Shown here piece after piece: positions 54,601-62,869 of a DNA stretch of 64,000 bases. The stretch comes from Naumovozyma dairenensis CBS 421. Taxonomy: Eukaryota > Ascomycota > Saccharomycetes > Saccharomycetales > Saccharomycetaceae. Position numbers and translations under genes: made by a program. The stretch spans positions 1 to 64,000 of the forward strand of contig NC_016487.1 in the NCBI RefSeq assembly GCF_000227115.2, written 5' to 3'. Every line of letters begins with the position of its first letter. The first letter of the stretch is position 1. The notes under the pieces were generated by a model that was not told where the DNA came from, made no database searches, and saw nothing but the letters and a program-made list of their open reading frames with translations.

Positions 54601-54931
54601 ATCTATTGAGTTAAAATTCCAGGTTATTCAAGTAATGATTGAACAATTACGTTATCCAAATATACATACACGTTGGATGATTTTTGTTTTAAAGAATATG
54701 TTTACATCAGAAGGTTGGTCAGATGAAAAATCTACCGTACAAGAAATAATTTTAAGAAGTATAATTGAACGAATTCTTGTTAATAAACCACATCCATGGG
54801 GGTTGTCTGTTATTTTCACTCAATTATTAAGATCAGATAAAGTCAAATTGTTAGAATTGGACTTCATTAAAAGGGTTCCAGAGATTGAAAATATCATCAA
54901 ACAACTAGTCAAACATTTATCAACTGCTTGA
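48623..54931 (+). CDS. CDC39: CCR4-NOT scaffold subunit Cdc39 (Not1)
   Basis: This 2102-aa protein is nearly the same size as S. cerevisiae Cdc39/Not1 (2108). It is a long all-helical HEAT/MIF4G-type scaffold. Two poly-Gln tracts interrupt it at about residues 1043-1055 and 1294-1311. Conserved parts include the segment between them (YALSLPEPLG; the CNOT9/Caf40-binding DUF3819 region) and the C-terminal NOT1 domain (PSPYGVELDVDAL; SNAVFNTKSSYYQLLFDL; NIHTRWMIFVLKNM). Not1 holds Ccr4, Caf1/Pop2, Caf40 and Not2/3/5 together for mRNA deadenylation and transcription control. With PAT1 it is the second mRNA-decay factor here. The start is an ATG; synteny matches YCR093W. Confidence 0.97.
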   Translation: MQSVSQQSAALHTTIQDKEADYIIISHISLLLTSLNQENFTSIKSEIYYLLDKTSIQTYIKFWKRLLILCTNDIKEKGKFSTEDNLLHRLLKDLFETLIDKDFQFIQILLDQIFNNLEFRQLTSLTLDHLIRIFDKTSLREQKIIELLNPSSTLAELKTQISNIKMNNQKYFQTVLQKATPNSLESTFTALLVSLSGETLNDMVALLLSELLSPGSQNVQADPYRSYFTPAIVAEATTVGTHIANAFKGIPEDSIDWNRVFNLMSTKYFLKTPMKPTLASLSSLFAALHTGKLFDQFFNCDWHIIFKLELAIQLHKWSPQNGCLDLLAIEGTKKVCDSQDSMINNNTLLYLMAVATLDLEIFLLREELTNNPMLQLFQEFFFEDFNSYPVHLVYALINNMKHFTLLIENKNVIDEILVTLMVQIYETTPLAIGNIIDQLPNPDKIVDVGRILILKEKKPMGPLLQILLTKGKLDSFLNKLPFENAIKVLPTANSLGWENCNDFIKQNLDSTNTQIILDSLDTQLKLTESNVPMGSSQIFDMKTMHSLILILNAYPLTEPQLERFEKIQFLLLLAFPRLINFGFGHDDAILANVASPTIPQDIEKEMQNYLQKMYSGELAIKDIIEVLRKLRDSDNPRDQDVFACITHAVIAESNFFKDYPLDALATTSVLFGSMILFQLLRGFVLDVALKIILDFAKEGPDSKMFKFAIQAIYAFRIRLADYPQYCKDLLDQVPGLQTQSQVYQFIQDVAKSSEQQAQKPATQEIAKPKIEMIPLKYFVIDDIQFHVVQESPPKDFVEKVLFVVNNITIDNFDTKINDLKPILTPNYFSWFSTYLVNQRAKTEPNYHTLYSKVLVGINSEALHAYMLNDTLKQLYIILATRDIQLIDKNHLKNLSSWLGHITLAIDRPLKHQNIAIRELLLDAYSEKRLEVVIPFICRMLQLASESKIFRPPNPWTVGILKVLLELNEKANWKLSLTFEVEVLMKSFKLGMKAIDPSNFIGQPNIIDKLSGKSEALSFQQQQLEHQRQAVLMQQHQQQMMLYQQRQQQQQQQQQRLLSTGIADQAAFGLESTVPPNDNPFNNLSGSTIFVTHPDLKRIFQMALAKSVREILLPAVEKSSNIAVLTTSKIIMKDFATEPDEMKLNAAATTMVMQLAQSLARATSIDSLKEGIRTTTQSLAPNLMNSPNAPMDELDTAINENINTAVSLIEKAAMDKAVQDISEQLMQAVAVRRYHKERRADQPFIAPNTNPYALSLPEPLGLKSTGVTTQQFRIYEDFGKFIPTMESVPSMAIYKQQQQQRQQQQQQQQQQALGQQTSDQIGTVATTSPPISHQQVLHNKNITAQPNQAPTQVPGMAIQQSLQVSQPQNLPNGLQAELEQNHRVLVHLMDTLVSQMKENADKQSMEELGEQNQIKTTIYQILTFIARSGQKDQLALKVAQAVVNSLFATSESSLCREILSLLLEKLCSLSLVARKDVVWWLVYALDSRKFDVAVIRSLLDVKLIDVSELDNVLVTAIKNGMENSVSFAMKLIENTVLSDEPLLMRMDFIRTLELLGSLNDDSVKKFLTKNESLKILPVSKDTQTTKTEKYHLVFTEWVKLLQRVDSDDKIIFVFIRQLIEKGVLAQSDSFVEFIKASLELSVLTFKESDPTGEVFTAIDALGKLLMKLFVYQDFNKYSRSEYMNIIFSVFLLVFAKDHENGEGSFNERPYFKLLSNILYEWSILRNHNFIKVSDSQTRKELANYDVDFYNTFASYLHSLQPFAFPGFSFAWISLISHRMFLPIVLRLPQHGGWEKLMLLIIDLFKFLDQYTIKGNISDAISVVYKGTIRIILGISNDVPDFLIENHYELMNNLPATYIQLKNVILSAIPLKMLVPSPYGVELDVDALESCEEPPMVFYDPVADIASLKKPVDNYLRIPSNSLLKTIMNGLLREDYELKSGIGYDTLTVNSKLVRAIVLHVVIEAGLENGRTSSNAVFNTKSSYYQLLFDLVHEGSIELKFQVIQVMIEQLRYPNIHTRWMIFVLKNMFTSEGWSDEKSTVQEIILRSIIERILVNKPHPWGLSVIFTQLLRSDKVKLLELDFIKRVPEIENIIKQLVKHLSTA

Positions 54932-55343
54932 AAGAACAAAAATATTGTATCTTTTAGTTTAGTTTATACAAGATTATTTATTATACATAGAATGTATATT
55001 TAATAAATTTTATTTATTTTCGTTCCACATATTGCTTTTCTTCTTCAATTACTTGTTTGTGTTAATTGTATGAGCTAACATCACTTACTTTCAAAGTACT
55101 ATATATCGATGGCGCAGACACATTATTTTTTTATTATTATATACAAGAAAAGAGCCTTTTATTAACATTAAGAGAAGTTAAACAAAATAATTTAAAAGAT
55201 AAGCATAAGAGCAAAGCCCAAAAAAGGGAACCAACACATAGCCTCTATTCCTTCCCAACAGTCCTGATAGTAAATTGAAAAAACTCAGTAGTATTTTGGT
55301 TGGAGAATTAGCTTTAAAAAAAAGAACTGCAGAAAGATATAAG
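54932..55343. other. CDC39-CDC50 spacer
   Basis: These 412 AT-rich bases contain the CDC50 promoter. No gene is seen. A TTG at 55275 is in frame with CDC50 but is not used as the start. Confidence 0.4.
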
Positions 55344-56570
55344 ATGTTTTTATTTAGGAAACGATCTATGCCAGAGACACAAGATGATGATATATCATTA
55401 AACAATAAATCAAGAAGACCACCAAACACAGCATTTAGACAACAACGATTAAAATCATGGCAACCAATCTTATCTCCAAGAAGTGTATTACCTTTACTTA
55501 TATGTATAGTTTGTGTTTTTTTACCTATTGGTATTGGATTAATTATAACAGCTTATGGTGTTCAAGATTTATCTATTGATTATAGTAAATGTGATGTTTT
55601 GGCACCTCGAAGCGATGAATTTGAAGAGATTCCAAGTAAATATATTAGACATCATTTTAAAAAACGTCTTCATAGTAAACCATCATGGAGACTTGTTCAG
55701 AATGAAAATGATGAAGAGGAAATCGTTTGTCAATTACAATTTGAAATACCGAATAAGATTAATAAATCTATTTATGTTTATTATAAATTGTCAAATTTTT
55801 ACCAAAATCATAGAAGTTATGTGGAATCATTTGATCATAATCAATTAAAGGGTAAAGTTGTTAAATTAGATAAATTGAATACAGCATGTAGACCCTTAAG
55901 AACATATCATCGTGGTGAAGAAGATGAAAAGATAGTTTATCCCTGTGGATTAATTGCGAATTCTATGTTTAATGATACATTTTCTAATAAGTTTGTTAAT
56001 ATTGATAGTGATGATGATGGTGTTGAAGATTATTTGTTAACTAATAAGAAAATTTCATGGAGTATTGATCGTCATCATCGATTTAAAAGGACACATTATA
56101 ATGTTAGTGATATTGTACCACCACCAAATTGGATGAAGAAATTTCCCGATGGGTATAGTGAAGATAATTTACCCAATCTTGAAGAATGGGAAGAATTACA
56201 AGTTTGGATGAGAACAGCTGCTTTCCCTAAGTTTTATAAATTAGCATTAAAGAATGAAACCAGTGCTTTAAAGGCAGGTAATTATACTATTGATATTGGA
56301 TTAAATTATCCTGTATCAATATTTGGTGGTAGTAAATCATTTATAATAAGTACATCAGTTGGTATTGGTGGACGTAATGTCTCATTAGGCGTTGTATTTT
56401 TAATTGTAACGTGTGTGGGAGGATTATTTGCAATGATTTTCCTTGTTACTTTATGTTTACAACCAAGAACTATGGGAGATCATTCATATTTAAATTTTGA
56501 TGAAGAAGAGGATAATTCTAATGAAAATAGGATTAAAGATGCGACGACGTCACTAAGAGAGATATTGTGA
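55344..56570 (+). CDS. CDC50: Flippase beta subunit Cdc50
   Basis: This is a 408-aa Cdc50/Lem3-family protein (391 in S. cerevisiae). After a short basic N-terminus, [20 protein letters not shown] (about 26-45) is the family signature. The first membrane helix is about 48-71 and the second about 345-370. The large lumenal loop has conserved cysteines ([22 protein letters not shown]), N-glycosylation sites and [11 protein letters not shown]. The C-terminus [10 protein letters not shown]...TTSLREIL matches Cdc50 exactly in style. Cdc50 escorts and activates the P4-ATPase Drs2, maintaining phosphatidylserine asymmetry in Golgi and endosomes. I start at the ATG at 55344; a second ATG (55368) is possible. 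Synteny matches YCR094W. Confidence 0.95.
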   Translation: MFLFRKRSMPETQDDDISLNNKSRRPPNTAFRQQRLKSWQPILSPRSVLPLLICIVCVFLPIGIGLIITAYGVQDLSIDYSKCDVLAPRSDEFEEIPSKYIRHHFKKRLHSKPSWRLVQNENDEEEIVCQLQFEIPNKINKSIYVYYKLSNFYQNHRSYVESFDHNQLKGKVVKLDKLNTACRPLRTYHRGEEDEKIVYPCGLIANSMFNDTFSNKFVNIDSDDDGVEDYLLTNKKISWSIDRHHRFKRTHYNVSDIVPPPNWMKKFPDGYSEDNLPNLEEWEELQVWMRTAAFPKFYKLALKNETSALKAGNYTIDIGLNYPVSIFGGSKSFIISTSVGIGGRNVSLGVVFLIVTCVGGLFAMIFLVTLCLQPRTMGDHSYLNFDEEEDNSNENRIKDATTSLREIL

Positions 56571-56573
56571 GGT

Positions 56574-56577
56574 GCGT

Positions 56578-56608
<31 letters not shown>
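56574..56608. repeat. (GTGCGT)/(GT)n tract between convergent CDC50 and OCA4
   Basis: A GTGCGT-type run passes into a pure GT run just after the CDC50 stop codon. It lies in the 58-base gap between two converging genes, so it is in both 3' untranslated regions. It is not a telomeric repeat array. Confidence 0.85.
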
Positions 56609-56609
<1 letters not shown>

Positions 56610-56628
56610 ATATTTGTATGTTGATGAA

Positions 56629-58077
56629 TTAAATAAATATATGTTCTTTATAAAAATTATATTTATCAGGAGCGTTTTCCTTTTCCCATAAATCTCTTTG
56701 AAATTTAAACCAATTAGGTAATGATGATTCTTTTGGAATTTTCAAAATGATTGAATTATTATCATTGTTATCATTAGTTGATGAATTTATGTTGTTATTA
56801 TTATGCGATGGTTTGTAATAGACGAAGTCATTATATTCCTTTTTCTTGAATGATAATGTATATGTATGATTGTTTGTGTTATTATTCTTCGTTATACTAC
56901 TACTACTACTGGTATTTGTGTTTTCTATAGATGTAGAATTGGATGCTGCTGAAATTGATAATGATTTCAAGATCGAAGGAGATCTTTGGAATGAAGGCAC
57001 TGATGATGAGGAAGACGATTGATTATTTTCGTCTTGTTCTTGTTGTTGTATAATTTCTCTTTCATTTATAGCTTCCAATTCTGCATCATTTACTATATTC
57101 AATAATCTTGATGGTATTACAATATCGTTGCAAAGATCATCTTCATTAATTTCTGATAAACTTGACAAATTTCTTTGCATTTGCTTTGATGAGAGGTTGT
57201 TATTTGTTGTGAGGAGTTGGTTATGCTGCGGTGATGTAGTTAAGTCGAGTTTAGGGACTGTTATTGATATGGAATGATGTGTGTGATCAGTTTCCACATT
57301 ATTATCAGGATTGTTTGAGTCTGATTCAATAGTATCATAATCTTGTTTAATTATGATATTAATGAATTCCAAAAATGTTTCAGCGAAATAACTTCTATTT
57401 TTCCCAGAGAATAATCTATATTCATTAATTATTGAAGAGATATGCCATTTTTGAATTTTCCTTAATATACTTATAATCAATGCAGTTTTATCAACTAATA
57501 ATATATTAAAGTTGTTTGAATTTAATAATAATTGGAATGTCTTTTTCAAACATTTTGATTTAATAAGCATTAAATCATCATTATCGTTTAAATGATATGG
57601 TTTATTAATATAATCAATTTTACTATTCCGTATTGTATTTTTTTTTGTATTTGATATTATTGTGCTAGTATCATTGTTATTGTTAACGTTATTATCATTT
57701 ATTGAGTTACCATTAGAAGATGAGGAAGATGTAGATGTGGATGTAGATGCAGATGTAGTAATCGACGAAGATGAGGAAGGAGGCGGAGGGATTTGTGAGG
57801 ATGATTGATTATTATTATTATTATTATCAGTGGGTTTTGTTGTTGTTGTTGTTGTAGCAGTTGTAGTTGTATGGAATTCAGATATTTTAATTATGTTCCA
57901 ATTAATTGATGATCTATTAAAAAATTCTTTAAAGAATTTGGAAGGTTCTTGACCACCTATGAATATAATTTTTTTCAGATTTAGAGTCTCTAAGAAGGAT
58001 AAATTAATTGTTTCAATTTTGGAGCATCTATATATTCCATCTTCAGCGATACCAAAGTTTGCAGGAGGTACCAGCAT
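56629..58077 (-). CDS. OCA4: Oca4-like atypical phosphatase
   Basis: This 482-aa protein compares with 362 in S. cerevisiae. The N-terminus LVPPANFGIAEDGIYRCSKI (2-21) and LNLKKIIFIGGQEPSKFFKEF are the Oca/Siw14 family opening. The family's HCxxGxxRT catalytic loop is replaced by a segment around 193-210 (VDKTALIISILRKIQKW) that has no catalytic Cys or Arg, so the protein is probably catalytically inactive. The added length is in Asn/Ser/Thr-rich insertions (about 70-150 and 250-440) coded by trinucleotide repeats. Oca4 belongs to the Oca1-Oca6 complex tied to oxidant-induced arrest and inositol pyrophosphate signalling. The ATG at 58077 is used; the longer open frame upstream starts with a non-ATG codon. 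Confidence 0.9.
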   Translation of the reverse strand: MLVPPANFGIAEDGIYRCSKIETINLSFLETLNLKKIIFIGGQEPSKFFKEFFNRSSINWNIIKISEFHTTTTATTTTTTKPTDNNNNNNQSSSQIPPPPSSSSSITTSASTSTSTSSSSSNGNSINDNNVNNNNDTSTIISNTKKNTIRNSKIDYINKPYHLNDNDDLMLIKSKCLKKTFQLLLNSNNFNILLVDKTALIISILRKIQKWHISSIINEYRLFSGKNRSYFAETFLEFINIIIKQDYDTIESDSNNPDNNVETDHTHHSISITVPKLDLTTSPQHNQLLTTNNNLSSKQMQRNLSSLSEINEDDLCNDIVIPSRLLNIVNDAELEAINEREIIQQQEQDENNQSSSSSSVPSFQRSPSILKSLSISAASNSTSIENTNTSSSSSITKNNNTNNHTYTLSFKKKEYNDFVYYKPSHNNNNINSSTNDNNDNNSIILKIPKESSLPNWFKFQRDLWEKENAPDKYNFYKEHIFI

Positions 58078-58200
58078 ATTTGTATATGTGTGGACGTGTG
58101 TGTGTGTGTGGAGGTATAAAATGGAATATGTATATGATCCAAGTTTAATCTTCTTCTCTTGTGTATGTGAATGGTTACATATCTTTGATAGCAAAGTAAA

Positions 58201-58233
58201 GTTAAGTTAAGTTAAGTTAAGTTAAGTTAAGTT
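58201..58233. repeat. (GTTAA)n pentanucleotide repeat
   Basis: Six perfect units of GTTAA followed by GTTTG, in the OCA4 promoter region. Confidence 0.9.
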
Positions 58234-58818
58234 TGTTTAACTTTGTCTTAGTATTTGATGTTGTTGCTGTTTGCTTTACTTTGGTTCGCTTATCGTTCAA
58301 GGGAAACGTACCATAATGAATGGAGATCTCGAACGTATGATTAGGAGTAGCAAGAGAAGATAAGAGTATACTATATACCGTATATATATATATATATATG
58401 TGAACTGGGTATGATGATCTATACTACGAGTGTAATGTTATTATGTACTACACTCAACTCTAATAGTTCATCCCAAAGCCATTTGTCATGACAATGAAGA
58501 GGGAAATAAAAGGTGTTAATTCAGAACGAATAACGATTTCCCACATTGCTTTTACCTCCTTGATTCCCTGAAAGCTGGAATAAAAACTATTCCAAATGGG
58601 AGAGAAGGAATTGTAAAAGAAGACAGATAGACGATGGTTTCTATACCAAGACAGTAACAGACCAAATCTGTGAGTCAAATATATATATATACGATAGTAT
58701 GCATGTATATGACAGATAAAGTCCTGACAAAAAGGCTTGGATGGTTATTTGAGTTTTGTAATAAAGTAGGTATAATAAAACTAACTAAAGTGTATAATAT
58801 GTAATGTGTAATAGAAAA

Positions 58819-58841
58819 CTATATATATATATATATATATA

Positions 58842-58881
<40 letters not shown>
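58819..58881. repeat. (TA)n followed by (GA)n compound microsatellite
   Basis: About twelve TA units are followed after a 'gtag' break by about seventeen GA units. Other (TA)n tracts lie at 58381-58399 and 59461-59485. Confidence 0.9.
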
Positions 58882-58885
<4 letters not shown>

Positions 58886-59669
58886 AGTTTTTCATACACA
58901 CTGAGGCCCGTGCACCACACATACACATCTCCACTCAACAGAAGTCTTCAATTCCACTTTCTCCAATGAGGGTTTCTTATCATTAGGATTATTATAAAGT
59001 GTAGTATAGTGTAGTATAGTATAATGTTGTATAGTGTTGTATAATGTTGTATAATGGAGCATAGTGTAGTGTACTGCTATGCTGACGAAGGTCACTGGCC
59101 CTTGTTGTATCGACTCTTCAACAAGGTCAATAACGTGGGTCTTCCGCTGGCACTGGTACTTGTGCTGCTCATCCGCCTCTCATAAAAGTAATAACTGGCC
59201 AATCCCACTGCAACGGCTAGCGTAGGATCAAGATATCTGATAGGTAGCAGTAATAACGGTTCATTTGTTCATTTTATTGTTAGTATGCAATCAAAGAAAA
59301 TAAAGAAAGCGTCTATAGTAAATCCGCAAAGACAATGGTGAACACATACTTGCCCAATAGGTACATCTGTGTCATGCTTATGTAGATAGTGTAATGTAAT
59401 GTGATGTGTAATGTGTTAATTTCCTTGTTCAACTCTGTTATATGTGTTTAATCATATTCAGATATATATATATATATATATATATGAAGTTATAACATAC
59501 GTATATAGTACTATGCGTATGTAGATATGTGTGTAAAAGGGAAATCCGCCCTTTTTATAATTACCTTATAAGAGTATAACTGTATAGATGAATGAGTGAT
59601 ACAAGAACAACAAGACTATACATATAGAGAAAGCAGTCATACATTCACACATACATATAATCAGCGAAA

Positions 59670-60776
59670 ATGATGCCAGAATCATCAAACAAGAAAATTA
59701 TACCAATCATTGACGATAAATTATCATTGACAATATCATTAATATTCCATTCATTATCGATGGCATATGACAACGACAATAATAATGACAGTGAGCATAA
59801 TATCCCTATAGATATCATTGAATATGATAAAATCAATGACCCAGTGATATCTAATGGTTTGAAATTTATCAAATTGAAATATAAATATGCAAAACATCAT
59901 CCTAATTCTTATGATGATAACATCATCTTTACATTAATAGTGACAGAAATTGAATCAAATAAGTTTGTTTCCATATTATCATACCAAAATCTACTCACAA
60001 ATAACGAAAAGGATGATAATGCAAATGAGGATGATGATGAAATTGTCTCTCCTAGAAGTGCCATTTTAAGTTATTCTAAAGATTTAAAAATTACAAAAGA
60101 ACAAGAACAAGTAAATTCTGATACAACAAATTTTCAGTATTCTAATTTAAATGAATATTTTAAGAAGAAGAATATTTCAGAAAATGATTTAAAACAAATT
60201 GAAAATAATATAAGAAGGAAATTAACAATATTACCATTTTCAAGTTCACAAGATAAGGGGAATGTTGCTGTATCTTCAAACGACAACAATAACAAGAATG
60301 ATCTATTAAGAATAGATAATGATAGAAACATGAACATAGAAAGAAGAATCAACACTGAACGTTCAAGGCCAAATAATGATTTAGATTTACCTAAATTTGA
60401 AGATGAATATGAAATCAACACATTCAAAGACATTCGTAGTGGTGACAACAAGAACCCATTACTCCATAATTATGGTGATAATGATTTATATCCAACTGGT
60501 CAAAAATATCCAAATTTAAATGATCCAAATTCATTAAATCCAACAGCAATACGGAATAAATATGGACCCGATCATCCTCATTTTCAAGGTGGGATGACAT
60601 TTGATCCCTTACAAAGAAATAAAGATGAAATTGATCAAAGTGAAAATAGAGGACCTGGTTGGATACCTGGAGCTAAGTATGATGATCCATTTGGTAGACC
60701 ACCACCATCTGGAAATACTGGTAATAATCTATTCCCTGGTAGTAGTGGTGGCAACAATGGATTTGGATTTATTTAA
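59670..60776 (+). CDS. FUB1: Proteasome-binding PI31-like protein Fub1
   Basis: This 368-aa protein compares with 250 in S. cerevisiae. The N-terminal half resembles the PI31/FP domain (DKLSLTISLIFHSL; SNGLKFIKLKYKYAKHH). The C-terminal tail is a classic PI31 Pro/Gly-rich end: NKYGPDHPHFQGGMTFDPLQ (about 291-310), GPGWIPGAKYDDPFGRPPP and a Gly/Asn tail ending FGFI. PI31-family tails bind inside the 20S proteasome and modulate its activity. The middle Asn/Asp-rich segment is the likely source of the extra length. In S. cerevisiae FUB1 (YCR076C) adjoins PAT1, but here it adjoins OCA4. The start is an ATG. Confidence 0.9.
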   Translation: MMPESSNKKIIPIIDDKLSLTISLIFHSLSMAYDNDNNNDSEHNIPIDIIEYDKINDPVISNGLKFIKLKYKYAKHHPNSYDDNIIFTLIVTEIESNKFVSILSYQNLLTNNEKDDNANEDDDEIVSPRSAILSYSKDLKITKEQEQVNSDTTNFQYSNLNEYFKKKNISENDLKQIENNIRRKLTILPFSSSQDKGNVAVSSNDNNNKNDLLRIDNDRNMNIERRINTERSRPNNDLDLPKFEDEYEINTFKDIRSGDNKNPLLHNYGDNDLYPTGQKYPNLNDPNSLNPTAIRNKYGPDHPHFQGGMTFDPLQRNKDEIDQSENRGPGWIPGAKYDDPFGRPPPSGNTGNNLFPGSSGGNNGFGFI

Positions 60777-60942
60777 GGAAAAAAGCTTGAACAATAATAA
60801 CGTTTTTTACAATACATACGTAATATTATATATTTATTTATTTGATATAAGAATATGAAACTGTTGTTAACGATAAATAAATAAAACCATGACAAACTCA
60901 ATTTATTAACAACAATTTTTTTTGATTCAACCTTTACGTGTA

Positions 60943-60966
60943 TTAGTAGTAGTAGTAGTAGTAGTA
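60943..60966. repeat. (TAG)n trinucleotide repeat at the EGO2 3' end
   Basis: Eight TAG units end directly beside the TAA (60967-60969) that would terminate the repaired EGO2 frame. A similar (AGT)n tract lies at 61683-61699. Confidence 0.85.
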
Positions 60967-61295
60967 TTATATCATAATTTCCATATTCTTATGTGGTTTA
61001 TCTTGAGTACGTAAATCAATATAAGAATATGGAGAATTTTCCTTATCCAAACCAGATGTTGATTCTTTAATGAAAATGGCAATTTTTTATCATCTTCTCT
61101 CCATAATTGAATGATTAAATTTTCATTTTCTTCACGTAATAATCCAAATCCATTTGAATCTAATTGTGCAATTGATAATTCTGAAATTTCCTTTAATTTG
61201 GTTTCACCAATCCCAGTTGCATCAATGATATTATTATTATTATCAAAGATTAATGTTCCAATACAATTTGGTATTCTACTTTCTGATAAACCCAT
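60967..61295 (-). CDS. EGO2: EGO complex roadblock subunit Ego2, apparent frameshift
   Basis: From the ATG at 61295 the protein begins MGLSESRIPNCIGTLIFDNN and runs through DATGIGETKL and GFGLLREENENLIIQLWR, a small roadblock/LC7-like fold suited to Ego2 (YCR075W-A). After residue 71 the printed frame turns into a hydrophobic, Ile/Leu-rich run ending at 60972. The next frame gives a sensible final beta strand (IAIFIKES) and polar tail to a TAA at 60967-60969. One extra A in the A6 run (61083-61088) would join them. Ego2 is part of the EGO-TC complex (Ego1-Ego2-Ego3) that anchors Rag GTPases Gtr1/Gtr2 on the vacuole for TORC1 signalling. The assignment relies on synteny between FUB1 and ERS1 plus the fold pattern. 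Confidence 0.75.
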
Positions 61296-62869
61296 GTTGA
61301 CTTGTTTTTGTTTTGTTTTGTGTAATGTGGTGTAGTGTGCTTGTTAGTTTAACTATGCTATGAAATGATATGCTATGCTGTAGTACCTACTATAGATATT
61401 ATATGGGATAGATAAAGTGTCTTTGACACAAGCAGACAAATGAAATATACAAGATTATGTGGTTTAAATACAAGAAAGTATTCAGTAAAAAGTATAACTA
61501 TAAAAAGTTTTACTTTGCATATGATTGAAGGGAGACAGTGTGTGTCCAATACCAAGTAATACACGTAACATATATGTAGGTATATAATATTACTACGACT
61601 CATCTATCCATCCTTTAATCATTAATCGATGAAATGAAACACCCCTTCTCTCTGGTACTTCCCCCCCGATCTTTATTATTATTAGTAGTAGTAGTAGTAT
61701 TTGTTAGTTATGCGCGCAAAATCTGCCAGGAAATGATTAGCCGCCCAAGAGTTCCAGTATCTAACTGGGGGGACCCGCCACGCCTTTGACGGGTATCCCA
61801 TCCTCACACCACACCGCAGGACACAAATAAGACACCTTTCTGCCTCTCTGCTGTACTTTTAAATATGGGTGTCACAATCAATTACTATTGATTGAGTATT
61901 ATTGTATTGATATATAGAAGGACGTACTACGTAGAGTCATGGGCCTCCATTTCTGTTCTTCTCGATGAGACTTATCAGTGATGATCTTGAGCACCATTAG
62001 TGTTTTTCATCTTGATCTTTGTGCATTGATCGGTATTTAATAGTGTATGTGTTGATCCACTATATGTATCTGTCGCTATGTTTTTTAGGAGAAGGTCTTC
62101 TTAATCTTCAATCTTATTACAATATCCATTTATATATTCCACACAGCGGTTTAATTCGAGATAGGTTGATCTTTGGGCTACATATATTCACTCAAACAAG
62201 AACCTTTAGATACTCACCTTATTATCCTCTATGCTTATTATATAAAATAAGCAACCGAATCTAGTCTGTATGTTATACCTGAAAAAATTAAGATGTAACC
62301 CTGCATTTTCAATAATATGTAAATTATGTCTAAAAATTATTCGAGTTTTTTGTATTTCTTTCTTTATTTTTGAGGAGCGACTTTTTAAGAAAGAATAACA
62401 GCTCAATCCAAAAGTAAAAAAAGTGATAGAAATATCATATTTCCAAAAATTCTAAAAATTATTCTAGGTTACCTTCCAAGACTATTTTAAGCATGGTTAT
62501 TCAAAGCATATATGGCCCTATTCTTCTCTAACACTGCAATAAAATAATGTAGTTCACCTGTCAAAGAGTATGTTCGTAGATATAAAGTATTAATAAATTT
62601 TTAAGGTGTAAGGTACGGATTTTTCTTACAGATTCACACATCTAACAATAACAGCAACTATAGTAATAAAAAACAACAATACTTTAAGATAAGGATACGT
62701 GACGTTAATTGCAGAAAGTGCATTTTCTATTACACACTTTTATTTTCTACTCTTCAAGTGAAATAAAACAATCCATCCAAAAGAAGTTTGAATTAAAAGC
62801 AGGGATATCCAAGATAATTGTTTATTTTCCTATAAACAGGATTCTCTCAATCGATCCTATCGTATTAGC
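61296..62869. promoter_or_regulatory. Divergent EGO2/ERS1 region with GC-rich patch and dispersed repeat
   Basis: This is 1.57 kb without a supported gene. Positions 61660-61830 are GC-rich and hold TAGCCGCCCA (61738-61747), one base off the Ume6 URS1 consensus. GCAAAATCTGCC (61716-61727) is also found upstream of FIG2. The second copy of a dispersed repeat lies at 62087-62195. Confidence 0.45.
62087..62195 (+). repeat. Dispersed repeat copy 2, possible solo LTR remnant
   Basis: It matches 20421-20545 in the same orientation ('gaaggtcttcttaatcttc', 'atcttattac', 'atatattccacac', 'ggctacatat', 'tcactca'). Weaker similarity reaches back to about 61954, with an 80-base indel between the copies. 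Confidence 0.45.

Larger units (their letters stand above)
58078..59669. other. Microsatellite-rich OCA4-FUB1 divergent region
   Basis: This is 1.6 kb with no gene and many simple repeats: a GT tract near 58098, (GTTAA)n, several (TA)n, (GA)n, and a degenerate 'gtatagtgt/gtataatgtt' tract at 59000-59070. It also contains the junction where gene order departs from S. cerevisiae. Confidence 0.6.

Noticed and set aside
56574..56608. Interstitial telomere repeat
   Set aside because: It is a GTGCGT/GT dinucleotide tract without the irregular TG1-3 or longer unit structure of yeast telomeres.
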